Notes: a model not told the origin generated them from the sequence alone. Numbered from the stretch's first letter, positions 16,552 through 25,662 are shown. The stretch: DNA of 64,000 bases from Agromyces protaetiae (GCF_004135405.1 NZ_CP035491.1:1488001-1552000), one strand, 5' to 3'. Translations and numbers: made by a program.

Positions 16552-17733
16552 GTGCACCGACGGCAGCGGCTCGCGCTGCGGTGGACGGCGCTCGCCGTGC
16601 TCGTCGCGTCGGCCATCGGGGGGTTCGGCGGCGCAGGCGGGTTCGACTCGCCGGCGTTCGCCGCCGGCTCGGGTGCGTCGGTCGGTCCGGATGCCTCGGG
16701 CGGTCCGGATGCCTCGGGCGAACCGGATGCCTCGCAGCCGGCGCCGCTCGGACCGGGCGAGGTCGCCGTCCCGTACCTCGGCGCCGCGACGATCGAACCG
16801 GGCCGGCCGTGGCGCATCGCCGACTGCTCGGTGCCGCTCGCGGCGTCGCCGCTCGTCGTCGCCTGCGACGAGTCGAAGATCGACCTCGCCGCCGACGCCT
16901 ACGACCCCGAGGCGGGCGTCGTCGTGATCCCCGTGCCGCTCGTGCACGAGCACGTCTCCACGACCGTGCGGTACCGCGTGACCCTCGAACCGCCCACCCC
17001 GCCTGCGGCGGCCCCCGCGGCCGCGGTGCGACCCGTCGTCGCGGGCTCGCTCCTGCGGGTTCCGCTCGCCGACCTCGGCATCGCGTGCACGGCGTGCGCC
17101 GACGGCGGACGACTCGTCGCGGGAGGGGTCGAGCCGACATCGGCGGGCGAGGTGTGGGCGACGCCGACCCACCTCGTGTTCCGCGCCTCGAGCGGGTACC
17201 GGGGCGCCGCCGAGGTCTCGTTCCGCTACCGCGACGACTTCGGCGGCTCCTCGCCCGTCGCCGCCTTGCCGGTCTCGGTCGTCCCGCCCGTCGGCTCGCC
17301 GCTCCTCGCGCTCGACCTCGTCGTCCCCGCTCCCGGCGACGGCCCCGCCGAGCTCGACCTCGCCGACCTCGTCTTCGGCGCCGACGCCGACGGGTTCGTC
17401 GTCGTCGCGTGCGGCGCCGCCCTGCGGGGGACGGTCTCGTGCGCGCCCGACGGCAGGGCGACCTACACGCCCGCGGTCCTCGGCGGCGCCGCCGCCGACC
17501 AGTTCGGATTCCACGTCGCGACGCCCTCGGGCGAGCACGCCTTCGGTTCGGTGACGTTCGCCCCCGAGGCATCCGGAGCATTGACTCCCGGCCCCGCGCC
17601 CGCCGCGCCGGGCCCCCAGACCGATGGAGCGGCGGCCGCTGTGCCGCCCCTCGCACCCGTCGACGACGAAGGCCGACCCGACGGCGCGCTCCGCGCGCTC
17701 GTGGCCGTGCTCGACCGGGTGGGAGCGAGATGA
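16552..17733 (+). CDS. Secreted protein with signal peptide, first gene of the type VII secretion locus
   Basis: A 393-aa exported protein. GTG 16552 is preferred (GGGGAGG at 16537-16543, spacing 8); GTG 16549 is adjacent and also possible. A signal peptide (QRLALRWTALAVLVASAIGG) ends near AFAAG. A low-complexity stretch with three GPDASG-like units follows, then beta-rich domains with paired Cys (IADCSVPL / VVACDES; IACTACADG; VVACGAA / VSCAPDG), which look like extracellular Ig- or cadherin-like modules. No membrane anchor or sortase signal is visible at the C-terminus. It lies 22 bases before the EssC-like gene and may be a secretion accessory protein; no family is recognised. Confidence 0.72.
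   Translation: MHRRQRLALRWTALAVLVASAIGGFGGAGGFDSPAFAAGSGASVGPDASGGPDASGEPDASQPAPLGPGEVAVPYLGAATIEPGRPWRIADCSVPLAASPLVVACDESKIDLAADAYDPEAGVVVIPVPLVHEHVSTTVRYRVTLEPPTPPAAAPAAAVRPVVAGSLLRVPLADLGIACTACADGGRLVAGGVEPTSAGEVWATPTHLVFRASSGYRGAAEVSFRYRDDFGGSSPVAALPVSVVPPVGSPLLALDLVVPAPGDGPAELDLADLVFGADADGFVVVACGAALRGTVSCAPDGRATYTPAVLGGAAADQFGFHVATPSGEHAFGSVTFAPEASGALTPGPAPAAPGPQTDGAAAAVPPLAPVDDEGRPDGALRALVAVLDRVGAR
16689..16733 (+). repeat. Three 18-bp-spaced copies of GGATGCCTC inside the secreted protein gene
   Basis: GGATGCCTC starts at 16689, 16707 and 16725, encoding PDAS in a GPDASG hexapeptide repeat. The same 18-base arrangement recurs in complementary orientation at 27764-27808. Confidence 0.85.
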
Positions 17734-17755
17734 CCGGCGACGGAAGGCGAGGCGC

Positions 17756-20700
17756 ATGAGTCTGCGTGTCACGATCGACCCCCGCGGAGGAGAAGCCGCA
17801 GGCACGTGGCTCCTCGACACCGACGAGGCCACGACCGTCGGCGAGGTCGCCGACTCCCTCGGCGTGCCCGCCGACGCGCTCGACCCGGCCGCGGTGCCCG
17901 CGACGCCGCTCGCCGAGAGCGCGCTCGTGTCGGGGGCGACCGTCCCAACGGCGCCGCGCGCCGAGTCCGCGGCCGGAGCGGTGCGTCTCGAGATCGTCGG
18001 CGGTCCGTTCGCGGGCGAATCGATCGCCGCGTCGCGCGGCGCGATCGCGACCGTCGGCTCGGGCGCGACCTGCTCGCTCGTCATCGCCGACGGCGCCCTG
18101 CACCCGCACCATGCGTCGATCGCGATCGGCGGAGACGCGAGCGCCGACGGCCGTCCGGCGCCGCTCACCGCGACCGTCGAGGCAGCTCCCGGCGCCGAGG
18201 TCTGGGTCAACGGCGAACGCATCTCGGGCCCGACCCGCATCGCACCCGCCGACCTCGTCCAGGTCGGCAGCAGCATCCTGCGCCTCGGAATGGCGCCCTA
18301 CCCCGACGCCGACCTCACGCGCGACGCCCTCGGCGACCGGGCGTTCAACCGTCCCTCGCGCATCCGCCCCGCCGCCGCGCAGCCCGTCGTCGCCCTCCCG
18401 GGCGACAAGCCCGACGACTCCGACCAGTCGCCCATGCCGTGGCTGTCGGCCATCATGCCCGTCGTCCTCGGCATCACGATGGCGGCCGTCTTCCAGCGGC
18501 CCATCATGCTCCTCATGGCCGCCGCGAGCCCCATCATGGTCGTCGGATCCTTCCTCACCAACCGCCGCCTCGCGAAGAAGAAGGGCGTGAAGAGCGAGCA
18601 GGAGTGGATCGACGAGGTGCGCACCGCCGAGGGGCGCATCGCCGAGCTCGCCCGCCTCCAGCGTCTCGCGGCGTGGCACGGGATGCCCGACCCCGTCACG
18701 ATCGCCGACATCGCGACCCGCCCGCTGTCGCGGCTGTGGGAGCGGCGCCGCACCGACCCCGACGCGCTCGCGCTCCGGGTCGGGGTGACCGAGACCGACC
18801 TCGACGTGCGCTTCGAGGGCGGCGGCAAGGACCGCACGTCGCCGCGCCGGGTCGGCGTCTCGCCGGCCCCCGTCGCAGCAGACCTCGCGAACGGACCCGT
18901 CGGCATCGCCGGCCCCGAAGCCACCGTGCGCAACGTCGCCCGTTCGATGCTCGCGGGCTTCGCGACGCTGCGCTCGCCGCGCGATGCCGAGATCGTCGTG
19001 ATCTGCCCCGACGCGGCAGCCGACGAGTGGTCGTGGACCCAGTGGCTGCCGCACCTGCACGCGCCCGGAGGCCCCGCGGCGACGATCGGCAACACCGACG
19101 ACACGCGCCGCGAGCGCGTGCGCGAACTCGGCGTCGCCCTCGAGCACCGCACGCGCATCGCCGGACAGCGCGGAGCCGAGCCGCTGCCCGACATCCTCGT
19201 CGTCGTCGACGGCGCGCGCGACTACCGTCTCCTGCCCGGCATGGTGCAGCTCCTCGAGCACGGCAGCGCCCACGGCATCCACATCCTCGCCCTCGACTCC
19301 GAGCGCGCCCGGCTTCCCGAAGAGGCGAAGAGCGTCGTCGAGGTGGATGCCTCCGACCCCGCCGTGGCCCGCGTCGAGACCGCGTCCGACTACTTCCCGG
19401 TCGTCCTCCTCGACGGGCTCTCCGTGCCGCAGTGCGAGCGGGTCGCGCGCAGCCTGTGCTCGATCCGTCACGTGAGCGGCGTCGGCGACGACGCGATGCT
19501 CCCGACGAGCGTGCGCTTCGTCGACCTCCTGAAGGTCGACCTCGACGACCCCGAGCCGATCGTGCGGCGGTGGTCGACGCAGCCGCGCAACACCTTCGTC
19601 GTCGTGGGGGCGTCGGCCGACGGCGAGTTCGCGATCGACATCTCCCGCGACGGTCCGCACGCGCTCGTCGCGGGCACGACGGGCTCCGGCAAGTCGGAGT
19701 TCCTGCAGGCGCTCGTCGTGTCGCTCGCGATGGCGAACCGCCCCGACGCGCTCAACTTCGTACTCGTCGACTACAAGGGCGGGTCGGCGTTCGCCGACTG
19801 CGAGCGACTCCCGCACACGGTCGGCATGGTCACGAACCTCGACGCGCGCGAGACCGAGCGCGCACTCGCGTCGCTCGACGCCGAGCTCAAGCGGCGCGAG
19901 AAGGTCCTGCGCGACATGGGCGCGAAAGACGTGGATGCCGCGTGGTCGAAGGATCCCGACACGTCGGCCGCGCGGGGGCTCGCCCGACTCATGATCGTCA
20001 TCGACGAGTTCGCCGAGCTGAAGACCGAGCTCCCCGAGTTCATCGACGGGCTCGTCCGCATCGCGAGGGTCGGACGGTCGCTGGGCGTCAACCTCGTGCT
20101 CGCGACGCAGCGTCCGTCGGGCGTCGTGACGGCCGAGATGCAGTCGAACATCAACCTTCGCATCGCGCTGCGCGTCACCGACCGCAGCGACTCCTCCGAC
20201 ATCCTGGGCTCGGGCGAGGCGGCGCTCATCAGCGCTGCCAACCCCGGTCGCGGATACGTGCGCGCAGCCGCGGGCGCGGCGCCGTCGCCGTTCCAGACGG
20301 CGCGCGTCGCGGGCATCCGCCCCGGAGTCCAGCGCGCCGTCAAGCTGCTGCCGCGCAAGGCGGCGCTCGCGTGGGACGCCCTCGGCTACCCCGTGCGCTA
20401 CCCGAAGTCCGCCTCGTCGCACGCGCAGAACACCGACCACGACGACACCGACCTCCGCGCGCTCGTCAACCTCATCTCGGCCGCGACCCACGAACTCGGC
20501 ATCCCGAAGAACCCGTCGCCGTGGCTCATGCCGCTGCCGAACGTCCTGCCGCTCGAGAAGTTCCATGATCAGGCGATCCCCGAGCGCTCGATCGTGCTCG
20601 GTCTCGAAGACGTGCCGGGCGAACAGTCCCAGCGGAGCCTGACTTGGAACGTCGAGACGGGTTCGCACGTGCTCTTCCTCGGCGGGTCGATGTCGGGTCG

Positions 20701-22096
20701 CACGACCGCCCTCCGCACGATGCTCGGCCAGCTCGTGCAGGTCTTCTCACCCGCCGACCTGCACCTCTACGTCTTCGACTTCGGCAACGGCGCACTCCTT
20801 CCACTCGTCGACGCGCCCCACACGGGCGCCGTCGTCACGCAGCTCGACGCCGACCGTCAGCCGCGGCTCGTGCAGCGCCTTCTCGAAGAGCTCGGGCGTC
20901 GCCAGGCCGTGCTGTCGGCCGCGGGCGTCGGGCACATCTCCGAGCAGCGCGCTCAGGCCGCCCCCGAGACCCGGCTGCCCTACATGGGCGTCGTCGTCGA
21001 CGGCTGGGAGCGCATGCAGTCGACGATGAACCCCGACCAGCTCGTGACGTTCCGCGACCAGTTCATGCGGGTGCTCCGCGAGGGCCCCGCGGTCGGCGTC
21101 CGCGTGCTCGTGACGGGCGACCGCAACATCGCGGGCGACAAGATCGTGTCGTTCATCGACGAGCAATATGTGCTGCCGCTCCGCGACATCTCCGACTACC
21201 GTACGGCCGGCATCCTCGCCCGAGACATCCCGCTCGATCTCGCACCCGGACGCGTGCTGTTCGGCGCCGCCGGCGCCGAGGCGCAGCTCGCGGTGCTCGT
21301 CCGCGACACGAGCGGCGAGGCGCAGACCACGGCACTCCGCCGCATCGTCGAGCAGGTGCGCGACCACTACGACCAGTTCCCGCAGCTCGAGGCGCTGCCG
21401 AACCCGTTCCGCGTCGACCCGCTGCCGGGGCACTTCGCCCTCACCGCCGCGTACGACCTGCCGCTCGGCGACTCGGGGCCCGCCGACGGACCGGTCGTCG
21501 CGGTCGGCGGAGACCTGCTCTCGCGGTTCACGATCGACTGGCCCGCCGAGGGCGGACTCGTCGTGACGGGCGGCCGGAAGTCGGGTCGTTCGTCGGCGCT
21601 CGCGGCGATCGTGCACCAGCTCGCGTGGCGTCAGACGCCCATCCTCGTCGTGTCGGGCCGTCAGTCGATCCTCACCGAGGTCGCGGCCGGCCACGGCATC
21701 ACGGTCGTGTCGGCGGGCGACACCGACCCCGTGAAGCTCGGGGAGGTCCTCGACGGCATCGCGGGGGTCGGCGGTTCGGCGACGATCGTCGTCGACGACG
21801 CCGAGCAGTACAAGAACGCGCCGATCGAGCACGCGCTCACCGGCGTGAAGCACCGTGCCGCGTTCATCGTCGCCGCCGACTCCGAGTCGATCTCGACCCT
21901 CTTCGGCGGGCCGATCGTCGAGGCGAAGCGGTCGCGGCGTGCGCTCGTCCTCCGACCCGAGTCGGCGATCATGGGCACCCAGGCGGTCGGCTCGCCGATC
22001 CCGAAGTTCATGCTCGGACGCGGCACGCCCGGCTCGGCCGTCTTCACGACCCCCGCGGGCTGGCTGCCCGTGCGCGTCCCCGACATCCGGCAGTGA
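17756..22096 (+). CDS. Type VII secretion FtsK/SpoIIIE ATPase with FHA domain (EssC/EccC family)
   Basis: Membrane-bound motor ATPase of a type VII secretion system, 1446 aa, in the size range of EssC. A ubiquitin-like N-terminus (TTVGEVADSLGVP) is followed by an FHA-like domain (about residues 75-180: VGSGATCSLVIADG). Two membrane helices lie near 226-267. Three ATPase domains follow: D1 at about 640 has an intact Walker A (AGTTGSGKSEF) and Walker B (LMIVIDEFAEL, about 744); D2 at about 976 (GGSMSGRTT) and D3 at about 1270 (GGRKSGRSS) have degenerate P-loops with Arg in place of Lys. This pattern is known for EssC, where D2/D3 have regulatory or substrate-binding roles. The FHA domain resembles the firmicute type more than mycobacterial EccC. 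ATG 17756 has GGAAGG upstream. Confidence 0.92.
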   Translation: MSLRVTIDPRGGEAAGTWLLDTDEATTVGEVADSLGVPADALDPAAVPATPLAESALVSGATVPTAPRAESAAGAVRLEIVGGPFAGESIAASRGAIATVGSGATCSLVIADGALHPHHASIAIGGDASADGRPAPLTATVEAAPGAEVWVNGERISGPTRIAPADLVQVGSSILRLGMAPYPDADLTRDALGDRAFNRPSRIRPAAAQPVVALPGDKPDDSDQSPMPWLSAIMPVVLGITMAAVFQRPIMLLMAAASPIMVVGSFLTNRRLAKKKGVKSEQEWIDEVRTAEGRIAELARLQRLAAWHGMPDPVTIADIATRPLSRLWERRRTDPDALALRVGVTETDLDVRFEGGGKDRTSPRRVGVSPAPVAADLANGPVGIAGPEATVRNVARSMLAGFATLRSPRDAEIVVICPDAAADEWSWTQWLPHLHAPGGPAATIGNTDDTRRERVRELGVALEHRTRIAGQRGAEPLPDILVVVDGARDYRLLPGMVQLLEHGSAHGIHILALDSERARLPEEAKSVVEVDASDPAVARVETASDYFPVVLLDGLSVPQCERVARSLCSIRHVSGVGDDAMLPTSVRFVDLLKVDLDDPEPIVRRWSTQPRNTFVVVGASADGEFAIDISRDGPHALVAGTTGSGKSEFLQALVVSLAMANRPDALNFVLVDYKGGSAFADCERLPHTVGMVTNLDARETERALASLDAELKRREKVLRDMGAKDVDAAWSKDPDTSAARGLARLMIVIDEFAELKTELPEFIDGLVRIARVGRSLGVNLVLATQRPSGVVTAEMQSNINLRIALRVTDRSDSSDILGSGEAALISAANPGRGYVRAAAGAAPSPFQTARVAGIRPGVQRAVKLLPRKAALAWDALGYPVRYPKSASSHAQNTDHDDTDLRALVNLISAATHELGIPKNPSPWLMPLPNVLPLEKFHDQAIPERSIVLGLEDVPGEQSQRSLTWNVETGSHVLFLGGSMSGRTTALRTMLGQLVQVFSPADLHLYVFDFGNGALLPLVDAPHTGAVVTQLDADRQPRLVQRLLEELGRRQAVLSAAGVGHISEQRAQAAPETRLPYMGVVVDGWERMQSTMNPDQLVTFRDQFMRVLREGPAVGVRVLVTGDRNIAGDKIVSFIDEQYVLPLRDISDYRTAGILARDIPLDLAPGRVLFGAAGAEAQLAVLVRDTSGEAQTTALRRIVEQVRDHYDQFPQLEALPNPFRVDPLPGHFALTAAYDLPLGDSGPADGPVVAVGGDLLSRFTIDWPAEGGLVVTGGRKSGRSSALAAIVHQLAWRQTPILVVSGRQSILTEVAAGHGITVVSAGDTDPVKLGEVLDGIAGVGGSATIVVDDAEQYKNAPIEHALTGVKHRAAFIVAADSESISTLFGGPIVEAKRSRRALVLRPESAIMGTQAVGSPIPKFMLGRGTPGSAVFTTPAGWLPVRVPDIRQ

Positions 22097-22175
22097 CCAT
22101 CCGGCAGTGACCCTCCGGTCCGCGTCATAGACTGAGCCGGGCGCCCCTACGCCCGCCGAGGAAGGAACGATCTCC

Positions 22176-22817
22176 GTGGCATCCGCCCGCTGCGTCTTCT
22201 GCGACGCGACGCTGCAGCCGAACAGCAGCTACTGCGTGTCGTGCGGTCAGCTGATCCCCCGGCAACCCGCGCGGCCGCCCGTGCCCGCGCAGTTCCAGGC
22301 GCCTCGCGAGGCGCCGCAGGCGCGACCGGATGCCTCGGGCGCGGCGCCTGTGCCCGTGCCCGCAGTGCCCGCGGCACCTGTGCAGCCGGTCCCGCTGCCG
22401 CAGTCGCTGCCGTGGCAGGTTCCCGGAGCCCGTGCCGAGGTTCCCGCCGCTCCAGCGCCCGCAGCCGCTCCGCGGCCCGCGTTCGACCGGGTCGAGCTCG
22501 TCTTCTCGACCGGGCAGCGCGCGGTCGTGTCGGGCAGCGTCGTCCTCGGCCGGAAGCCCGCCGACACGGCGCTCGCGATGGGCATCCGCTCGGTCGAGGT
22601 CCTCGACGACACCCGGTCGGTGTCGCGCGTGCACCTCTTCCTCGAGGTCGCCGACGGCACGATCACGCTCGGCGACGCGGGCTCTGCCAACGGCGCCCGC
22701 CTCGAGCGCGGGGGCCGTCAACTGCCGCTCGAGGGCGCCGGCACGCGGGTCGCCGCGGCGATCGGCGACCGCGTGTGGCTCGGCGATCTCTCGTTCGTCA
22801 TCCAGGCGGCGGCCTGA
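22176..22817 (+). CDS. Zinc-ribbon plus FHA domain protein
   Basis: A 213-aa cytoplasmic protein. GTG 22176 has GAGGAAGGA about 9 bases upstream. The N-terminal zinc ribbon has CVFC and CVSC. A Pro/Ala-rich linker of about 75 residues leads to a C-terminal FHA domain with the core motifs GRKP, SVSRVHL and GSANGARL, the phosphothreonine-binding signature. The 79-base spacing to the EssC-like gene and the shared FHA theme suggest phospho-dependent regulation of the secretion motor by a Ser/Thr kinase; no kinase gene is in this window. Confidence 0.85.
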   Translation: MASARCVFCDATLQPNSSYCVSCGQLIPRQPARPPVPAQFQAPREAPQARPDASGAAPVPVPAVPAAPVQPVPLPQSLPWQVPGARAEVPAAPAPAAAPRPAFDRVELVFSTGQRAVVSGSVVLGRKPADTALAMGIRSVEVLDDTRSVSRVHLFLEVADGTITLGDAGSANGARLERGGRQLPLEGAGTRVAAAIGDRVWLGDLSFVIQAAA

Positions 22818-22820
22818 GGT

Positions 22821-23570
22821 TCAGCCGAGCTCGGGCCAGTCGTGGTCGAGCAGCGGGCCTTTCCATTTCAGGAAGGCGAAGCTCGATTCGAAGAGCGCAT
22901 GGGGGATGCCTCGTGCCCGGGCCTGCTCGAACAGTACGCGGACGACCGCCTGCGTGGTCTCCTCCGACAGCACCGAGTCGAGGAGGAGCGGGAGGAGACC
23001 GTGGCGGACGCCGTCGGGCCAGCGCGGGTAGAGGCCGACGCGTTTCGCGGCCGAGCGGTCGGTGAAGGCGGCACGGAACGCCTCTCCGTCGCGGACCGCG
23101 ATCTCGCACAGGATGGTGCCGTTGCCGGCCTTGAGCGCGGCGCGTCCGCCCCAGTTGAAGATCGGGATGCCTCGGAGGCGGTCGGTGCGGGGACGGTCGT
23201 TGAGCACGCCGACGAAGACGACCTGATCCCACGGGATCACGGGGGAGTTCGCGAGGGCGACGCCGTGGTCGTCGACCGCACAGGCGACGGCCTGGTCGAC
23301 GTCGCCAGCGAGGATGCGGAGGATGCGGCCGCGGAGGACGCTCGTCACGAGGAGTCCGGCGCCGACGACGCCGAACACGGCGACGAGCGCGAGCGTCAGC
23401 CAGGAGCCGAAGCCGGTCACTGCCAGCGCGACGATGCCGGCGATCGCGATGACGACCGCGAGGCCGCCGACGGTGATGAGTCCGGTGTTCCACCTGCGTG
23501 CCGTGTCGGCCTTCGCACGATCGACGAATGCCCGGAAGGCGGCCGGCGCCACGGGCGACGGGTCGGACAT
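22821..23570 (-). CDS. Two-helix membrane protein of unknown function, T7SS-associated (downstream gene of a pair)
   Basis: A 249-aa protein read from MSDPSPVAPAAF. Two adjacent membrane helices (about residues 26-75: TGLITVGGLAVVIAIAGIVA and LTLALVAVFGVVGAGLLVTS) precede a soluble domain of about 170 residues with AVDDHGVALANSPVIPWDQV, IPIFNWGGRAALKAG and a C-terminal FLKWKGPLLDHDWPELG. Its start codon overlaps the stop of the upstream gene by one base, so the two are coupled. No family is recognised. The position between the EssC/FHA genes and the WXG100 genes suggests a component or regulator of this system. Confidence 0.7.
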   Translation of the reverse strand: MSDPSPVAPAAFRAFVDRAKADTARRWNTGLITVGGLAVVIAIAGIVALAVTGFGSWLTLALVAVFGVVGAGLLVTSVLRGRILRILAGDVDQAVACAVDDHGVALANSPVIPWDQVVFVGVLNDRPRTDRLRGIPIFNWGGRAALKAGNGTILCEIAVRDGEAFRAAFTDRSAAKRVGLYPRWPDGVRHGLLPLLLDSVLSEETTQAVVRVLFEQARARGIPHALFESSFAFLKWKGPLLDHDWPELG

Positions 23571-24211
23571 CAGCTGTCGAGGACCGCGTCGAGCGCGCCG
23601 GGGCTGCGCACGAGGTCGCCGTGGTTCAAGCGCCTGATCAGGCCGTAGGCGCGGTCGCTCATCGTGATGAGCGGCCACGGGTGAACCTGCTTGCCGCCGC
23701 GGATCTCGATCGTCACGAACGCCAGTCGATCGGCGTCGGCGCGATACACGCCGACGGTGAGCGCGCCCTTCTTGTGATTAGGAATGGGCCGGTACTTCGC
23801 GGGGTCGCCCGTCAGGAACCGCTCGTAGAGGGCGTTGCCGACGGCGACGTCGCCGTCGACCGTGAAGTACATGGGCTTGAGGCGCACGCCCGTTTCGACT
23901 CGCTCCCACACATGCGACACAGCGATGGCGAGCCAGGCGAACAGGACGCCGAAGAAGGCGGTGAGCAGCACGAGGCCGGGCGCGACGATGCCCTTGAGTC
24001 CCGAGCGCCGACCGGTCATGTCGCTCGCGTTCTCGCGGATCGACTCGAAGTTCACGAGCACGAGGGCCAGCGCGATGAACGCCGCGACGGCTGCGACGCC
24101 GAGCAGGATCGTGCGCGGCATCGAGCGGCGATACCGGAACTGTTCGGGGCGAGCGGCGAGCGTCGCGTCGTTGGGGCGCACGGGCGACCTTTCGGTGAGG
24201 GCGGAAGTCAC
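23570..24211 (-). CDS. Two-helix membrane protein of unknown function, T7SS-associated (upstream gene of a pair)
   Basis: A 213-aa protein starting at a GTG (24209-24211) with AAGG upstream. Two membrane helices are visible (TILLGVAAVAAFIALALVLV and VLLTAFFGVLFAWLAIAV), then a soluble C-terminal domain with PMYFTVDGDVAVGNALYERF, ALTVGVYRADADRLAFV and a Trp-Pro-Leu element. The topology matches the following gene, so the pair may have arisen by duplication and may form a heteromer. It is transcribed divergently from the first WXG100 gene across a roughly 160-base intergenic region. Confidence 0.7.
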   Translation of the reverse strand: MTSALTERSPVRPNDATLAARPEQFRYRRSMPRTILLGVAAVAAFIALALVLVNFESIRENASDMTGRRSGLKGIVAPGLVLLTAFFGVLFAWLAIAVSHVWERVETGVRLKPMYFTVDGDVAVGNALYERFLTGDPAKYRPIPNHKKGALTVGVYRADADRLAFVTIEIRGGKQVHPWPLITMSDRAYGLIRRLNHGDLVRSPGALDAVLDS

Positions 24212-24311
24212 TCGACCTTACCCAACTCGGACTGGAGACGCGCCCGATGCACAGGGGAGCACTCCCCATCGTGGTATCGCGCGCAGAACAGGTATCGTGT
24301 TCGAACGTCTG

Positions 24312-24335
24312 GTTCCGGAGCGAGCGCTCCGGAAC
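24312..24335 (+). promoter_or_regulatory. Perfect hairpin in the leader of the first WXG100 gene
   Basis: GTTCCGGAGC-GAGC-GCTCCGGAAC, ending 38 bases before the ATG at 24374. It could stabilise the mRNA or act as an operator between the divergent genes. A TATCGT -10-like hexamer lies at about 24292. Confidence 0.5.
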
Positions 24336-24373
24336 AACGCTCACACGAGGCATCCACCCTACGGAGGAAAATC

Positions 24374-24667
24374 ATGGCGGAGATCCGCGTCACTTCCGAC
24401 TCGCTCGCCGGCGTCGCGGGCCAGCTCTCGAGCGGCTCGCAGTCGATCGAGTCGCAGCTTTCGAACCTGAAGTCGCTTGTCGAGGGGCTCATCTCGGGCG
24501 ACTGGTCGGGCACGGCATCGCAGAGCTTCAACGAGCTCTACTCGCAGTGGGATCAGGCGGGCCTGCAGCTCAAGGAGTCCCTCCAGGGCATCAGCGACCT
24601 GCTGAACCAGGCCGCCCTCTCGTACGAAGACAGCGAGAACGCGATCGCGAGCACGTTCAACGGCTGA
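24374..24667 (+). CDS. WXG100 family type VII secretion protein (EsxA-like)
   Basis: A 97-aa helical-hairpin protein, the standard WXG100 size. The turn motif is GDWSGTAS at residues 42-49 (W-S-G). The flanking segments are amphipathic helices (QSIESQLSNLKSLVEGL; LQLKESLQGISDLLNQAALS), and the C-terminal YEDSENAI matches the YxxxD/E secretion signal. ATG 24374 is preceded by ACGGAGG with 6-base spacing. It is probably a secreted small partner or helper of the large toxin and a substrate of the EssC-like ATPase. Confidence 0.92.
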   Translation: MAEIRVTSDSLAGVAGQLSSGSQSIESQLSNLKSLVEGLISGDWSGTASQSFNELYSQWDQAGLQLKESLQGISDLLNQAALSYEDSENAIASTFNG

Positions 24668-24731
24668 TCGTCGCTGAAGACGGCGCCGGGGCCCCACCGC
24701 CTCGGCGCCCGGTCGTTCGGAAGGGAACCCT

Positions 24732-25361
24732 GTGGTCGCATTCAGAGTCCGCGCCGATGCGCTGAGCGAGGTCGCCGCGCTGCTCGGCACGGTGCTGTCG
24801 ACGTTCGACGCGAACCTCTCGACGGTCGACGCCCAAGTGAAGCGCACGGTCGACGTGACCTGGAAGGGCGACGACGCAGAGAGCTTCGCCGAGGGCTGGG
24901 CGACGTTCGTGACCACGGCCGGGTTCGTCCGCCAGTCGCTCGCGGCCCTGCAGTCGGGCCTCATGGCCGCCGACGGCTCGTACACGCAGAACGAATCGGG
25001 GGTGCAGCGGTCGTTCGACGGGCGGGTCGGCGCGGTCTCGGCGGTCCGGGCGAACTCGGGCAAGCTCGGCACCCGTGTCGAGCGCGGCGAGGAGCGGGCC
25101 GAGGACATGGCCGAGTTCTTCGGCCGCGACTACGCGGGCGACGACGAGGTCGAGCAGTTCGGCGGCGGTGCGCTCGGCGCGCGCAAGGGCACCGGGCGAG
25201 CGACCGGTGGCGGCGCCGGCGACTCCGACGGCGACGGAGACGACGACTCGATCGGCGAGGGCGTCTTCCGCCTCGGCGAAGACGGCGAGCCGATGGTTCC
25301 GAAGATCGAGATGCACACGGCATCCGCGGCCCTGCCTGCGTCGGAGGTGAACGGTGACTGA
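24732..25361 (+). CDS. WXG100-like protein with acidic/Gly-rich C-terminal extension
   Basis: A 209-aa protein starting at GTG 24732, with AAGGGAA 5 bases upstream. The first 100 residues form a WXG-type helical hairpin with turn VTWKGDDAESF (W-K-G). A second helical stretch (KLGTRVERGEERAEDMAEFF) and a Gly/Asp-rich disordered region with an acidic DGDGDDD cluster follow. The short C-terminal MVPKIEMHTASAALP may be a partner-binding or secretion segment. It overlaps the next small gene by 8 bases, so the two are translated together. A chaperone or partner role in toxin export is inferred. Confidence 0.8.
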   Translation: MVAFRVRADALSEVAALLGTVLSTFDANLSTVDAQVKRTVDVTWKGDDAESFAEGWATFVTTAGFVRQSLAALQSGLMAADGSYTQNESGVQRSFDGRVGAVSAVRANSGKLGTRVERGEERAEDMAEFFGRDYAGDDEVEQFGGGALGARKGTGRATGGGAGDSDGDGDDDSIGEGVFRLGEDGEPMVPKIEMHTASAALPASEVNGD

Positions 25362-25662
25362 GCAACAAGCCGACACGACCGACCTGAAAGCGCTCGCCGA
25401 CATGCTCGGCGAACTCGTCACGTACTGCACGGCGCTCAAGCAGGGCGCGAGCGGCTTCGCGTACATGCTTCCGAACGAGTGGCAGGGGCCGGCGATGGCC
25501 AACTTCCTCGGCATGTTCGAGAAGTGGCAGCTCGGCGCCGAGGCGATGACTCAGGCGGCCGAAGGCCTGCAAGACCAGGTCGAGGGCGCGCATCAGGCGT
25601 ACACCCAGACGATCGAATCCCTCGACGCCTCCTGGAGCAAGATCTCGGCCGGTCTCGGCTGA
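25354..25662 (+). CDS. WXG100 family protein (EsxB-like)
   Basis: A 102-aa protein starting at GTG 25354 with GGAGG 7 bases upstream, overlapping the previous gene by 8 bases. The hairpin turn is PNEWQGPAMANF (W-Q-G, residues 43-45). The C-terminal helix QDQVEGAHQAYTQTIESLDA carries a Y-x-x-x-I/E arrangement near the expected export signal. It lies 52 bases before the large toxin and is the likely dedicated helper of that toxin N-terminus, by analogy with small Lap/WXG partners of LXG-type toxins. Confidence 0.88.
   Translation: MTEQQADTTDLKALADMLGELVTYCTALKQGASGFAYMLPNEWQGPAMANFLGMFEKWQLGAEAMTQAAEGLQDQVEGAHQAYTQTIESLDASWSKISAGLG

Noticed and set aside
16502..20668. Very long minus-strand open frame (about 1388 codons) opposite the EssC-like gene
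   Set aside because: It is the GC-rich mirror of a well-supported + strand gene: the translation is Arg/Ala/Gly/Val-rich low complexity with no domain, and the + strand carries clear Walker motifs and normal codon use.
24670..25514. Antisense frames across the WXG100 genes
   Set aside because: The + strand genes have ribosome binding sites, WXG turns and coupled overlaps; the antisense frames have none.
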